From Tupaia tana (lineage: Eukaryota; Chordata; Mammalia; Scandentia; Tupaiidae): a DNA stretch of 64,000 nucleotides. A program made the position numbers and the translations under genes. The stretch's first letter is position 1. Every line of letters starts with the position of its first letter. This document shows, piece after piece, positions 23,812 to 35,479 of this stretch. Below the pieces are notes generated by a model. The model saw nothing but the letters and a program-made list of their open reading frames with translations. It ran no database searches and had not been told where the DNA came from. The DNA lies in assembly GCA_026018925.1 (NCBI GenBank), contig JAKSZU010000029.1, positions 7,811,006 to 7,875,005 on the forward strand, read 5' to 3'.

Positions 23812-24123
23812 GTTTTCTTTCTTTCTTTCCTTCTTTCTTTCTTTCTTTTTCTTTTTTATTTTTTTTCAGAGGGTTTTTGCTCTAGGGTGTGTGCATGTGC
23901 CAGAAAGACAGAGAGAGATGGAGAGACAGAAAGCGAGAAATCACCCCCCATGGGGGGATGGCCATGTCGCAATTCCTTCTCCTCCATTCTCCTCTTGGGA
24001 TCTTGGGCACACATGCACACATGCCCATCGTGCGTTTAAGGCACTGGATCCGGGACTCGAACCGCAGATGACTAGACTACATGGGAGTCCAGTGACATAG
24101 CCATTACGCTAATGGCTGGTCCC
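23812..24123 (-). mobile_element. Young SINE with target-site duplication, nested in L1-A
   Basis: A (CTTT)n tail, GTTTTTGCTCTAGGGTGTGT, CTCCTCCATTCTCCTCTTGG and head TAATGGCTGGTCCC. Flanked by TGATTAATAATACTTTT at 23795-23811 and 24124-24140. Confidence 0.95.
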
Positions 24124-24157
24124 TGATTAATAATACTTTTAATACTACACAGTGCCT

Positions 24158-24370
24158 TTTTTTAAAAATGAATTATTTATTTAATTTTGTTTAATTTAAT
24201 ATTACTATTATTAGTTTTAATTTGGTATAGGACACCTGTGGTCACTAGAGAGAGAGAGTGTGTGAAAGAGAGAGAGAGAAGTGAGAAAGCAAGCCACCAG
24301 GTCTGGGACTCTAACCATGGTCAGCTTTGTAGGTGTCCAGTACCTTAACCTCCATGCCACCTGCTGACCC
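24158..24370 (-). repeat. tRNA-derived SINE, short form, nested in L1-A
   Basis: T/A-rich tail, GAAAGCAAGCCACCAGGTCT, GGGACTCTAACCATGGTCAG and head CCACCTGCTGACCC, without the long-form central region. Confidence 0.8.
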
Positions 24371-25254
24371 TCTAGTTTCCTTCTTTAACTGTTCTTATGA
24401 TTTTTGTCATAAAGTCTATTTTGTCTGATATCAGTATCATGACTCCAGCCTTTTTTAAATTTCGATTTGTATGGAATATCTTTTTCCAGCCCTCTACTTT
24501 CAGTCTATGTATATCTTTATCCATGATATGTGTTTATTGTAGGCAGCAGATAGAGGGCTTCGGTTTTTCTTCTTCTTTTTTTTTTTAATCTGTTCAGCCA
24601 ATCTGTGTCTTTTAATTAGAGCATTTAATCCACTAACATTCTACATGATTATTGGTATTTACTAACTTATCACTGCCATTTTGTTACCCATCTTCCAGTT
24701 TGTTTTTGTTCTCTTATTTCTATTTGTGCCTTTTTAGTTTTCCTGATATAGTACACCTTTCAACACTAGTGTTGATCAATATTTTCAGTTTTTTTTTTTT
24801 TTTAATCTGGGAATGATATTTTTGTGTTCTTCCAATTTGAAGGATAGTCTCACAGGGTATACAGTATTGGTTTCATTGTTTTGAATATGTCTTCCCACTC
24901 TTTCCTTGTTTGCATTGTTTCAGTCAAGAGGTCTGATGTTAGCCTAGTAGGATAACAATTTGTAAATAACTATACATTTCTCTCTTGCCATTTTTAGAAC
25001 CTTGTCTTTGATTTTGATCAATCTGGCTGTGATGTACCATTGAGAGAATCTTCTTAAGTGTATTCCATTTGGGGTCCTTGTATTTGTTGGGTCTGATGTC
25101 TCTCTAGGTTTGGAAAGCTTTCTTAAGTATTTCATGGGATAGATTTACGATGCTATGGTCACTTTCATTTTCTGGAATGCCAGTTATTCAGGTATTTGGG
25201 AGTTTAATGGTGTCTAGTATTTCTGGTATGTCATCATCATTTTGAGGGGTTGAT

Positions 25255-26859
25255 TGTGAGAAACTCAGGGCTCAAAGGCAGGTTGTCACGAAGAATTGAG
25301 GCAAGAGATGAGTAAAAGTTTAAAGAGGGGGCTAAAGCTCTCTTAGAGCGGAAGCAAAACTGTGCCAAAGCAGAACCCATTTATTCTAAATTGAATAAGT
25401 AGGGAGTTTAGCTATAGAGAACGGTATACAATATACATTGCTGGAGGCCCTGCTCCAGCCGGGGTGGATTGAGACTAGTACACAGGAAGGCAACACAGGT
25501 GAACAAGAATCAGACTGAGACCTCAATACTGTCTAGCATGTTCTCAGCTAACTATAGTCAGAGTCCGCTCCAGATTGCAGTTGTAGTGACTATTAAACAT
25601 GCGTATTTTTTGAGGGATGTGTTACAGAAGTAGGAGGGGTGAGGGGGAAATAAAAGATTTACTCCATGAAACAGGGAATTCAAGGCACAGGAACAGTGAT
25701 CATAAAACATGATGTCTGTCTTGTTTGATCAGGTATAATCAATTACAGTTCTCAGGATGAAGGAGTCTATCTGTCTGGTGCATTTTCTTCTTAAATCTTG
25801 ATTACTGGACAGGGCCTTTTCGGATGAGAGGGTCTTGTAGCTCAGGAGACAACACAGGATGTTTTATTAGCAGTTTTTCATAGTTAACAGCATACAGAGG
25901 AGAAACTGTTTGTAGTTAGGGACTATCTGTTGCTTGCCAGAACCAGATAAGAACTTCCAACTAAGATAGTTACTCTTCCCCCTGGAGCCTTCAGGTTTGT
26001 TTATCCTGTCATTGTTAGCCAGATCTGTCCTTCCTCTCCTAACCTATGGGTCCCTGTGTTTATTTACTGAATTCTTTGTCCCTTAATCAGTGAATTCCTA
26101 TACTTTATCTTTAAGTCCCTGTCATGGCAGTGGATATGCTAACTTGGCCTAACATAAGTTAACTTTGGCCTGTAGCTTTAACAAGGGGTATTTACCTAAA
26201 ATTAGCCTTAAACTAACTTAGTCTACATATGCTACTATCCCTAATTTGGCTTATACTAACTTAACCTAACATATGCTAATTTTGGCTTAAAACGGGCAGG
26301 TGGGGGAGTCTCAAGCATCCTGATCCTCCTGTGTCCTCTTAGGAAACCGCATTCCTACAGGATCACTAATTGACTTTATTATAAGGTTGCAGAAAGGTTG
26401 GGAGTGTTATTTTACCCTTGCAGGGTACCGTAATAACAGTAGAGCTCACGGCAGAGAAATTGAGTGCAGGCCAGTACAGCTACACAATGGAGGTTTAAAG
26501 CTCATAAACTGTTGGCCTTGCCTCACAGTTTCTTCCCAGCCCAGGCCTTGCCTTAGGCATGGGAGGCAGCCTCTTTACCAGCTTGTGTTGTCTACATGGC
26601 CCCATCAATACATGACATTCTTTGTAGGCTGTATTCCTGGTATAATATCTATAGCTATCATTAACTTAGTAGTTAGACAGTATTTTGGTTGTGGAATGTC
26701 ACCAAACATCTTGAGACACAGCCCATGCCTGGAGCTCTATCTGCTTGGTCATGGAATCCCTTTGGCTTTCTGTCTAGGAATCGTGTTGCTTTCACCTCCT
26801 TTCTGTATTCTTTCCTTCTGGCTTAATTCTCAGGCATGGGCTGGTTTTTGTCCCCAACA
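25255..26859 (-). mobile_element. Endogenous retrovirus solo LTR, about 1.6 kb, nested in L1-A
   Basis: L1 ORF1-region sequence breaks at about 25,254 and resumes at about 26,866. The insert begins TGTGAGAAACTC and ends GTCCCCAACA on the plus strand, so the minus strand starts TGTTGGGGAC and ends in ACA, canonical LTR termini. A minus-strand AATAAA at 25380-25385 lies about 125 bp before the 3' end (R-U5 position). The flanking GTTGAT/GTTAGT may be a decayed 6-bp duplication. U3 contains short direct repeats around a TAACTTAGCCTAACATATGC-like unit at about 26,130-26,290. No gag, pol or env is present. Confidence 0.6.
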
Positions 26860-27117
26860 GTTAGTTTTTTATTCCTTCTGGTGGTTTTTTCTAAGTCAAT
26901 GGCTTCGTCTTCCAGATCAGATATTCTATCTTCTGCATCGTCTAATCTGCTATTAATACTTTCAAGGGAGGATTTTTCTTTTTTTTTTAAATTTTTTTGT
27001 GTTAGAGTTTTTATCTCTAGGAGTTCTGTTTAATTATTTTTTATGGTGTTTGTCTCTTTATGGAATTTTTTTCAGGTCTTGAAATGATTTTCTCATCTGG
27101 AGATGGTTGTTTTCTCT

Positions 27118-27388
27118 CTCTCTTTTTTTTTTTTTTTTAGAGGTTTTTGCTATAGGGCGCGTGTGCTCACCAGACAGACAGAGAGAGACAGAGAGATAGA
27201 AAGCGAGAAATCACCCCCCAGGGGGGATGGCCACGCCACAATCCCTTCTCCTCCATTCTCCCCTCGGGATCTTGGGCATGCACGCACACGCACCCGGCGT
27301 GAGTTTAAGCCACCGGGTCCAGGATGCAAACCGCGGTCAACTATGTGGGAGTTCAGCGACATAGCCATTATGCTAACTGCTGGTCCCA
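27118..27388 (-). mobile_element. Young SINE with target-site duplication, nested in L1-A
   Basis: T-run, GGTTTTTGCTATAGGGCGCG, intact middle, head AACTGCTGGTCCC. Flanked by GTTGTTTTCTCT at 27106-27117 and 27389-27400. Confidence 0.95.
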
Positions 27389-27807
27389 GTTGTTTTCTCT
27401 TTAATCTCATTTAGTTTTGTCACTTTGAACGTTCTGTATTCTTTTTCTGATATTTCCGTGAGTTCTTTTGTACTCTTTTGTTGAGGAGGAATCTTTCTAT
27501 CCCCTTGAAGGAGAGATATTTTATTTTTTCTTCATATTTCTTGTGTCTCTGTACTAGTTTTTGGTCATCCAATGGATTACACACTCCTAATTTTTTGGAC
27601 TTGCTTCTGTAGTGTTAGTGGGGAAAATGAGCTCTACTTCTCAGGTGTGTTTTTGGGAGATGGCCTTTTCTATCAATCCAAGAAGGGTAGATATAGCCAG
27701 CTTTAGATGTTGATTTCTTTCCCATCTCTCAGAATTAGTTGCAGTTGGGGCTGATTGAAAGAAGGAAGTACAAGTAAGCTAACTAAAATCTCAAAGCAAA
27801 CTAAGGC

Positions 27808-30473
27808 ATGCAAAAAGCAGGAGCAGGAAGTCTGAGAGGCCTGGTCCTTCTGCATCCCCTGTCTCTTGCTTGCTGCCACTTACTCCTGAACCATGGGGGT
27901 TAAGGTAGAGTGGGGTATGACAGAGGGTCCAAAGCACACCAGCTTGAGCTAAAGGCAGAAGCAAGAAGTCTGAGATTTGTGATCCATCTGTGCTGAATCT
28001 TAGTCTCTTATTGCCACTGGCTCCTGAACCATGGAGGCTTAAGATGCAGGGTGAGGTGGGAGAAGGCTCAAAAACTCAACTGTGCAGGCAAAGGCAGCAG
28101 CAAGAAGTCAGAGATGTGTAGTTAATTGGCTCACTCTGTCTTTCTCTCTTGGTCTCTCTCTCTCTCTCTGCTACTAGTTCCTAGCTCCTGCACCATGAGT
28201 GCTTACTGCAAAAGTGCATTGGAGAGAGTGTCCAAAGCACACCTGCTCAGGCAGAAGGCAACAACAAGAACACTGAGATGCACTGTCTTTCCACTCTTTC
28301 TTACTGCCACTGACTCTTGCACTGTGTCAGTTACGGCAGAGGGGCCTAGGCAATGACGAAGGTCAAAAGCACACTTATGCAGGCAAAAGGTAGCATCAAG
28401 AACACTGAGACATGAGGTCCTTCTGCACTCATACTCTCTGACTTGCCGTTCCTGACTCATGCAAGGTGGGTACTTAAGGAAGTGTGGGCAGGAGGGTGTT
28501 ATAAACCATCCCCGTGCAGGCAAAATGTGACAGCAAGAAGTCTGAGATGCAAGGTACTTTTGCATTCATTTCTCTTGCTATCACTGGCTCCTGCACATGG
28601 GGGCTATGGCAGAGGGGCTGGAGGGAAAGGTTCCAAAGTGAATTTCTACAGGGAAAAGCCAGCAACAAAAAGTCTGAAAGTCAGTGCTCACTCTCACTGT
28701 CTCACTCCCACTGGCTCCTTTACCATGGGGGCTTATGTGGAGGGCAGAGTGGTGGCGGGCATTTTAAAGCACATCTAGGCTTGCCAAAGGGAGCAGCAGA
28801 GGTCTGAGACAATTATCCTCCTGTGCTCACTCTCTCTCTGTCTCTCTCTTGCCATTGCTGACTCATGCACTTTAGGAGCTTAAGGCAGAGGGGCATGGGA
28901 TGTGGAGAGTCTAAAGCACCCTGGCATGGGCAAAAGGCAGGAGGAAGAAGCTCCACCCTTCTGTGCTCACTCTCTGTTGCCCCTGGCTCAGACCAGCATG
29001 GGATTTTGTAGAGGATGGGCACATGAGTGGTGAGAGGGTCCAAAGCACACCCGTGTGGGCAAAAGGCAACAGCAAGGACTCTGAGATATGCAGTCATTCT
29101 GAGATCTCTCTATTCTGTCTCCCTGCTTTGGGCTCCTACACCATGGGGCTTATGGCAGAGGGGTGAGGTGTGGGGACAATCTAAAGCACACCTACATGCG
29201 CAAATGGTAGCAGTACGAAGTCTGAGATGTACTGTCCTTCTGGGCATGCACAGGTGTGCTCTCTTGTCTGCCACTGGTCCCTGCAACCTGGGGACTTATT
29301 ACAAAGGCATGCTGGGAGTGGGGAGCAGAAATTTTGAAGCACACTTATTCTGGAAGAAGGCAGCAGTATGATGTTTGAGACATGGAGTCCTTTTGTTTCT
29401 CTCTGTCTCTCAGTGCTGCTGGCTCCTGGACTGTGGAGGCTTAAGGTGGAAGGGAGCAGGGAATGTGCAGAGTACACTTGTGAAGGAAAAAGGCAGCATG
29501 AAGGAGTCTGAGATGCTCCATTCTTATGTCACACTCTCTCCATCTCTCCCTGCCACTGACTCCTGCACCATGGGAGCTTATGGCATAGGGCTGTGTGGGA
29601 GTAGGAGGGATCTAAACACACTCCCACAGGCAAAGCAGGATGAAGTCTGAGATGGCCAGTTCTGTGCTCACTGTCTCTGTCTTCCTACTGCTGGTTTTTG
29701 CTTTGTGGCACCTTATGGTAAAGGAGCACTGTGTGGGGAGGGTTCAGAGAACATGTGCGTGGGCAAAAGACAACAGCAGGAAATCTGAAATGCCTGGTCC
29801 TTCTAGGCTCATTCTTAGTCACTCTAGCTGCTGCTGGGTCCTGCATCCTGGGGGCTTAAGGTGGTAAAGCGCAGAGAGACAGGGTTCAAACCACACCTGC
29901 CTAGGCAAAAGGCAGCAAGAAGTGTGAGATATGCAGTCTTTTTGCATTCACTCTATCTCTCATTGCTACTGGCTTGTGCACTGTGAGTGCTTATGGTGGA
30001 AAGGCTCAAGGTGGGACAGGGTCCAAAGCACACCTGTGTGGGAAAAAGGCAGGAGCAAGAATTTTAATACACATGGTATTACTGTGCTCATTCTCTTGTT
30101 GCCTCAGGCTCCTGCAACATGGGGCTCATGATGGAGACAGGGTGGTGGGGGAGGTTCCAGAGCATATCTGCATTTGTAAAAGGCAATAGCAAGAAATCTG
30201 AGATGCTTTGTACTTCTCCCCCCCACCCCCAAGCCGGTTCCTGAACTGTGGGGGCTTAAGGCAAGGGGAGCAGGGAGTAGGAGTCCAAAGAACACCTATT
30301 CAGGCAAAAGCAACTGCAAGAAACTGGGATGAGCATTCCTTCTGAGCTCACTATCTTGCTACTGCTGGTTCCTGCAGGATGGCGGCTTATGGAGGAGGAA
30401 TGCAGGAGGGAGGGTCCAAAACACATGAGCCTGTGCCACAGGCAGCAGCAAGAAGTCTGAGATACTCAGTCCT

Positions 30474-30509
<36 letters not shown>

Positions 30510-30980
30510 CCTCGCTTCTGCACTATGGAAACTAAAGGCAAAGAGGAGCAGGGGTATAGGGGTCCAAAGAACACCTCTGCAACCAAAAGTCCACAGCAAG
30601 AACTATGGGATGTGCACTTTAGAGCTTACTTTTGCTTCTGGGGTATACTGCAGAGGGCTGCAGGGGGATAGGGGAACTTCAGAGCACAACTGTGCCGTCA
30701 AAGTCAGCAGCAAGATGTGCTCCTGTTTACTGTCTCTCTCCTTACTGCTGGTTCCTACCCAGGGGTTGAATTATGATGGAAGGGCTCCAGTGCTGGAGGT
30801 GGTGGGAAGAAAAGTCTCAAAGCACACATGCACCAGTAAAAAGCAGCAAGTAGTCTGAGACATGTGATACTTCTGCTCACTGTTGTGTATTGTTTTGCTG
30901 CCAGTGGCTGCTGCACCATGGGGGCATTTGGCAGAAGGATTTGTTGGTAGGAGGGTCCAAAGCATACCTGTGGCCACACA
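27808..30980 (-). repeat. Tandem array of about 23 monomers of about 138 bp (L1-A 5' region)
   Basis: Each unit on the plus strand reads, with variation: AAGTCTGAGATG, a CCTTCTGTGCTCACTCTCT block with variable (CT)n, GCCACTGGCTCCTGCACCAT, GGGGGCTTA, GGCAGAGGGG, a G-rich segment, GTCCAAAGCACACCTGTG and CAGGCAAAAGGCAGCAGCAA. I count anchors at about 27,836, 27,970, 28,108, 28,270, 28,400, 28,528, 28,672, 28,803, 28,947, 29,080, 29,218, 29,370, 29,504, 29,645, 29,783, 29,918, 30,060, 30,198, 30,325, 30,456, 30,603, 30,718 and 30,855. The array lies where an L1 5'UTR promoter should be, directly upstream of ORF1 on the minus strand. Confidence 0.85.
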
Positions 30981-30984
30981 CACA

Positions 30985-31085
30985 TATGTGCTTGGCGAAA
31001 GTTTTAAGCCGCTGAATCTGGGACTTTAACCATGGTTGACTACATAGGAGTCCAGTAATGTAACAATTATGTCATCTGCTGGTCC
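30985..31085 (-). repeat. Truncated SINE (head half) at the array end
   Basis: AAGCCGCTGAATCTGGGACT and CATCTGCTGGTCCCC are present. The tail half is missing, so it truncates or was truncated with the monomer array. Confidence 0.75.
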
Positions 31086-31111
31086 CCAGTGTTTTTGTTT
31101 GTTTCGTTTTT

Positions 31112-31366
31112 TGTGTTTTTTTTTTTTAGAATTTTTACTATAAAGTATGTGTGCTCACCGGAAAGACAGAGACAGAGAGACAGAAATTGAAATCACTCCC
31201 TAGGGCGAATTGCCATGCCTTGATGCCTTCTTCATTCTCCTTTTTTGATTCTGGATATGCACAAACAGGTTCCCATTGTGAGTTTAAGCCACTGGGTTTG
31301 AGACTCAAACCTTGGTTGACAACACAAGAGTTTAGCAAACTAACCATTTCATCATCTGCTGGTCCC
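31112..31366 (-). repeat. tRNA-derived SINE, long form
   Basis: T-run, AGAATTTTTACTATAAAGTA, GCCACTGGGTTTGAGACTCA and head CATCTGCTGGTCCCC, in tandem with the previous fragment. Confidence 0.8.
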
Positions 31367-32083
31367 CACAGTAATATTTTTACTAAGTTATTTTAGCATT
31401 TTACTAAGTCTTTCATTTCTATCAGTGAATAAATTTGTGATTGCTCATTCAATAATGTCTTTTTAGCCCATTCTCATGTGTAGGAGACTGTTCTCCCACA
31501 GGGGTATCTTGGAATAAGCAGCATCATTTCTCTGACCTACTTCATTCACTTTCTCTTCCAGCTATAATTTTACAAACTTCTGTATTTGTCCAGGATTAAG
31601 AAAATGAATTCGTTTTTGGTAAGTTGTTTACTGATTTTTCCCAAGTGTTTTACATTGTATTTAGGAATTTTATGAGGTTTTGTAAATTAAAATGGGAGAG
31701 TAAAATTAAATAAAATTCAGCATGAGAAACGCATAAAAAAGCAAGATAAAATTGAGAGGGCGAAATAGGCAGGTTATAGGGCCTTTACAGCCCTGTGAGA
31801 TGAGTACAAATTGGTCTCTAGCTTTCTTATACCATGGGAAAAACACATTTATTACATGGTTTGAATTGTCTCTAAGGGGAGAGCATGCTAAATTCTCTAG
31901 GGATATGAATCATGAGACAGTCATTATTGTTCACATAGATGACATGGTAGACAGCGTTTTACAACTAACCTGGGAATGCACACTCAGTGTTCTACAGTGA
32001 TCACTGCTACTGATTGCTAAAACACAAACCAGTCAGTAGCTTTTTCTAGAGTTGCTAATATAACTTGGCCCCAGACAGCTCTT
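31367..32083. other. Stretch without recognised features
   Basis: AT-rich, open frames up to 82 codons without motifs. Nothing assignable. Confidence 0.4.
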
Positions 32084-32099
32084 AGAAATACCCACTTGA

Positions 32100-32344
32100 G
32101 GGACCAGCAGTTAGCGTAATGGCTATGTTGGTGGACTCTCATGTAGTCGACCGCAGTTCGCATCCCGGACCCAGTGGCTTAAAACTCATGCCGGGCGCAT
32201 GTGCGTGCGTGCCAAGATCCCAAGAGGAGACTGGAGGAGAAGGAATTGCGGCGTGGCCATCCTCCCTGGGGGGTGATTTCTTGCTTTCTGTCTCTCCCTG
32301 TCTCTGTTTGGCGAGTGCACTTGCCCTAAAGCAAACAAAAAAAC
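32100..32344 (+). mobile_element. Young full-length SINE with target-site duplication
   Basis: GGGACCAGCAGTTAGCGTAA to a short (CAAA) tail. Flanked by AGAAATACCCACTTGA at 32084-32099 and 32345-32360. Confidence 0.95.
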
Positions 32345-32360
32345 AGAAATACCCACTTGA

Positions 32361-32799
32361 TACATATAAACCTGGAATGAGTGGCAGTAATTTACTACAG
32401 GTCCCTAAAGAACTCTCCATATATTTCTCTCACCTAGAGTGTATGTGGTGATTATGCCACAGACTGCCCAAAGTTGTATTTCCTGACCAATATAATAATG
32501 CACTGCATAGCAGCATTTCAGTGATGTACTGTATGTATTAATGTGGTCTAAGAAGTTTATAATGAAGCCCCAAAATCTCTGTAATCTAGCATGGTTGTAG
32601 CTATCATAACCTTGTAAAGTAACGCATTACTTACGTGTTTGTGGTAATGCTGGTGTAAATAAACCTACTGTGCTGCCAGTTGCATTTAAGTATATGCATA
32701 CTATTATCAGTAAATATGTAATTATACATGTATCTTCATTTTGGAATCCTTTCTGGTTTACAAGTAATCATTGTGCACCTTTGTGAAATAACATATTTT
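32361..32799. other. Stretch without recognised features
   Basis: No coding or repeat signature that I can support. Confidence 0.4.
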
Positions 32800-32911
32800 T
32801 TTTAAATAATTGTTTTTATTTATTTATTTGTTGTCATTTTTGAGCCACCTCGTCCAGGACTTTAACCATGGTCAGCGATGTGGGAATCCAAAATTTAGCC
32901 ACTACTGCTGG
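32800..32911 (-). repeat. SINE, short form, decayed
   Basis: (TTTA)n tail, GAGCCACCTCGTCCAGGACT, TTAACCATGGTCAGCGATGT and a damaged head CTACTGCTGG. Confidence 0.6.
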
Positions 32912-33599
32912 ATTATGGTTTTTATATTACAGTGTCATTGTCTATTCTGCTTTTTCTTTTCTTTGCTGTTCAGAAATATTTTATCTTATGTAATCAAGTT
33001 TCTCTATTTTTGGTGGTTTTGTCCATGCCTCATGGGTCTTATTTAAGTAGTCTTTACCCTCTCCAACATGTTGTTTGTGTATATTTTCCTTAATAGGTTT
33101 ATATATTTGTCCATTATATTGAAGCCTTTAATCCATTCTTAGTTAAAAGTAACTGATAAGAGATGGTCTAGTTTTACTCGAATGTTGGTGGATATTGAGT
33201 TCTCCCAAAACCATTTATTGAAACCTTTTTTTTCCTACAGTCTTGATCTGTGGACTTTGTCAAAATCAGTTGGCTGTAAAGTTTTTTCCTGTTTATTCTA
33301 TTCAATTGGACTGTCATGTGTCTGTGTTTGTGCCAGTACCATGCTGTTTTAGTGATTAAAGATTTACAATACATTTAGGAGTCAGGAAGTAAGATGCCTC
33401 TAACTTTGTTCCTTTTGTACAGAATTGGTCTGATTATTTGGGTCTTTTGTGATTTTGTCTACCAAATTTTATAATTATTTCTGTGTTGAATATTTCTGGT
33501 TTTTTGGTAAGAATTGGAATGAATTTGTAGATCACTGCGGCGTAGTATAGGTGTAGTACTTATTTTGATTCTTCAAATTTATGAAAAGGACTCTTCCTG

Positions 33600-33692
33600 T
33601 TTCGGATGCTCTGTCCCAGCATGGCGCTGCTGGAAGCCCTGTGAGAGCGCAGAGTCTGAAGACGAGAGAAATGGCCGAACCGCCCAGCTTTT
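33600..33692 (-). pseudogene. COX7C: COX7C 5'UTR plus first codons, embedded in L1-B
   Basis: On the minus strand GGCTTCCAGCAGCGCC precedes an ATG (33622-33620) followed by codons for MLGQSIR. That is the N-terminus of cytochrome c oxidase subunit 7C, a small subunit of mitochondrial complex IV, with matching 5'UTR sequence (CAGAGCTTCCAGCAGCG-like in the known mRNA). The GC-rich patch is bounded on both sides by AT-rich L1 sequence. Only about 93 bp are present, with no poly-A and no further coding sequence, unlike an ordinary retrocopy. It is non-functional. Confidence 0.75.
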
Positions 33693-33837
33693 ATCATTTT
33701 TTTCATAGAGGTCTTTTCTTTCACTTTCTTGGTGAGATTTCTTCCAAATAGTTTTTGTGGTTATTCTGAATGGGATTGCCTTCTTCATTTTTTTCTCATT
33801 TATTCATGGTGTAGAAAAATGCTACAGATATTTTTAA

Positions 33838-34160
33838 TTACCCAAGGGACTATGTACTTGCTAGAGATAGTGATAGAGAGATGGAGATTCAGGAAGGGAA
33901 AGAAAACACCCCAAAATGAAGCATAAAATGCCATTATGGGCTATAAACCTACCTGGGAACTATCCTCTGTACTAAACTGACATAGCCAGGGTGCTCACAG
34001 GATGCCACAATCCCTTTCCTACAATTCGCCTTCCCATCAGGACTTTGGACACACACACACACACACTCAATGTGTTTCCCAAGTCCACAGGGCATTGGAC
34101 TCAAACCACAGGTGATTATGTGGGATCTGGCTCCCTATACATAATATTTAAGCCCTGTCC
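33838..34160 (-). repeat. Decayed SINE inside L1-B
   Basis: GGGACTATGTACTTGCTAGA, GATGCCACAATCCCTTTCCT, GGCATTGGACTCAAACCACA and a worn head. Extra sequence at 33,890-33,985 makes it longer than usual. Confidence 0.55.
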
Positions 34161-34999
34161 TATGGGTGTAGCCTACTGCAGATTTTTTAATGCTTGATTC
34201 GTATCCTGCAACTTTCCTACATTTGTTTATTTCATCTAAGAGTTATTTGGTGGATTCTTTAGGTTTTCCTATATATTGGGTTGTAATAAAAAAAATAGAA
34301 AAATGCATCATGACTTTTCTGATGAACCATTATATAATCACGTCAGCCACAAATAGGGGCAACTTAATTTTTTCCTTTTCCAATTTATATGCCTTTTATT
34401 TTGTTCTTTTATCTGTTTTAGCTAGTACTTCCATTATCTATGTTGAAATGGAGAGAAGAAAGTGGATGTCTCTGTCTTATTCTGGTTCTAAGTTGAAAGT
34501 TTCCACTTTTTCCCTTTCAATATTATGTTAGCTGTAAGAATGTCATGTATGATCTTTATTTGGTTATGAAATGTATTTTCTATGCCTATTTTGTTGAGTC
34601 TTAATCATAAAAGACTATTATATTTTATCTAATTCTTTTTATGTGTCAATTCATATGATCATATGATTTTTTTCATTTCTTCTCTTAATGTGACCTATTA
34701 TATTTATTGTTTTATACATATTGAATTATCATTGTATTCTAGGAATTAATCCTACATGGTCATTATGTATAATATTTTAAAAATGTTATTGGATTGGTTT
34801 CAGTCATGAGATATGGCCCTATAGTATACTTTCATAGTCATGTGCTACTTTGGCGTACCTTGAATCTTTTTGTACATTCATATCAGTCTCTGGTTTTATT
34901 TTCTTTAAGACTGGAGAAGTTGCTTTCCTTAATATAGATCTCCTGGTAATGAGTTATCTTAACTTCTTTTAAATTCCCAAACGTCTTTGTTTTTATGTC

Positions 35000-35105
35000 A
35001 TTTTTTTCTCCTTATGGGAATGCTCACTAGAGACAGAGAGGAGGAAAGGAGAAAGCATCCCTCATAACCAGCTTTCAATAAGCCTTTTCTATTCTTTGTG
35101 GGTGG
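35000..35105 (-). repeat. Truncated SINE
   Basis: TTATGGGAATGCTCACTAGA then AGGAGAAAGCATCCCTCATA. The tRNA head is missing. Confidence 0.5.
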
Positions 35106-35206
35106 CATTATGTTTGACCCCTAATACATCATAGGAAGTGATTTCTTTTACCCCTTCATACTGCCAGTGAGTGAGCTAAAGCTAGCGTAGGAGCACTTAG
35201 CTTTTT

Positions 35207-35462
35207 TTCCTTGTTGAGAGGTTTTTGCTATAGGGCACATGTGCTCATCAGAGACAGAGAGAGACAGAGAAATAGAAAGCATGAAATAACCCCCAGGGGG
35301 GATGGCCACACTGCAGTCCCTTCTCCTCCATTCTCCTCTTGGGATCTTGCGCATGCACGCACACGCGCCCCGCGTGAGTTTAAGCTACCGGGTACAGGAC
35401 TCGAACCATAGTCGACTACATGGGAGTCCAGCAACACAGCCATTACGCCAAGTGCTGGTCCC
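35207..35462 (-). mobile_element. Young full-length SINE with target-site duplication
   Basis: GAGGTTTTTGCTATAGGGCA through to AAGTGCTGGTCCC. Flanked by AGGAGCACTTAGCTTTT (from 35189) and AGGAACACTTAGCTTTT (35463-35479), one mismatch. Confidence 0.93.
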
Positions 35463-35479
35463 AGGAACACTTAGCTTTT

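Larger units (their letters stand above)
32925..34985 (-). mobile_element. L1 ORF2 fragment (L1-B), minus strand
   Basis: Reverse-complement ORF2 from the segment GTTCTCCCAAAACCATTTAT (C-terminal side) through the reverse-transcriptase region near 34,400-34,950. All frames are broken. It contains a COX7C 5' fragment (33,600-33,690) and a decayed SINE (33,838-34,160). Confidence 0.7.

Noticed and set aside
26387-26956. A 189-codon plus-strand open frame
   Set aside because: It crosses the boundary between the 1.6-kb LTR and L1-A antisense sequence, so it cannot be a conserved protein.
28126-30858. Many 60-160-codon frames on both strands with similar Leu/Ser-rich text
   Set aside because: They are readings of the 138-bp tandem monomers. 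No consistent frame runs through the array, and no signal peptide or domain persists.
27808-30980. CRISPR array
   Set aside because: Units are contiguous, variable and of mammalian tandem-repeat type. There are no short identical repeats with unique spacers, and the genome is eukaryotic.
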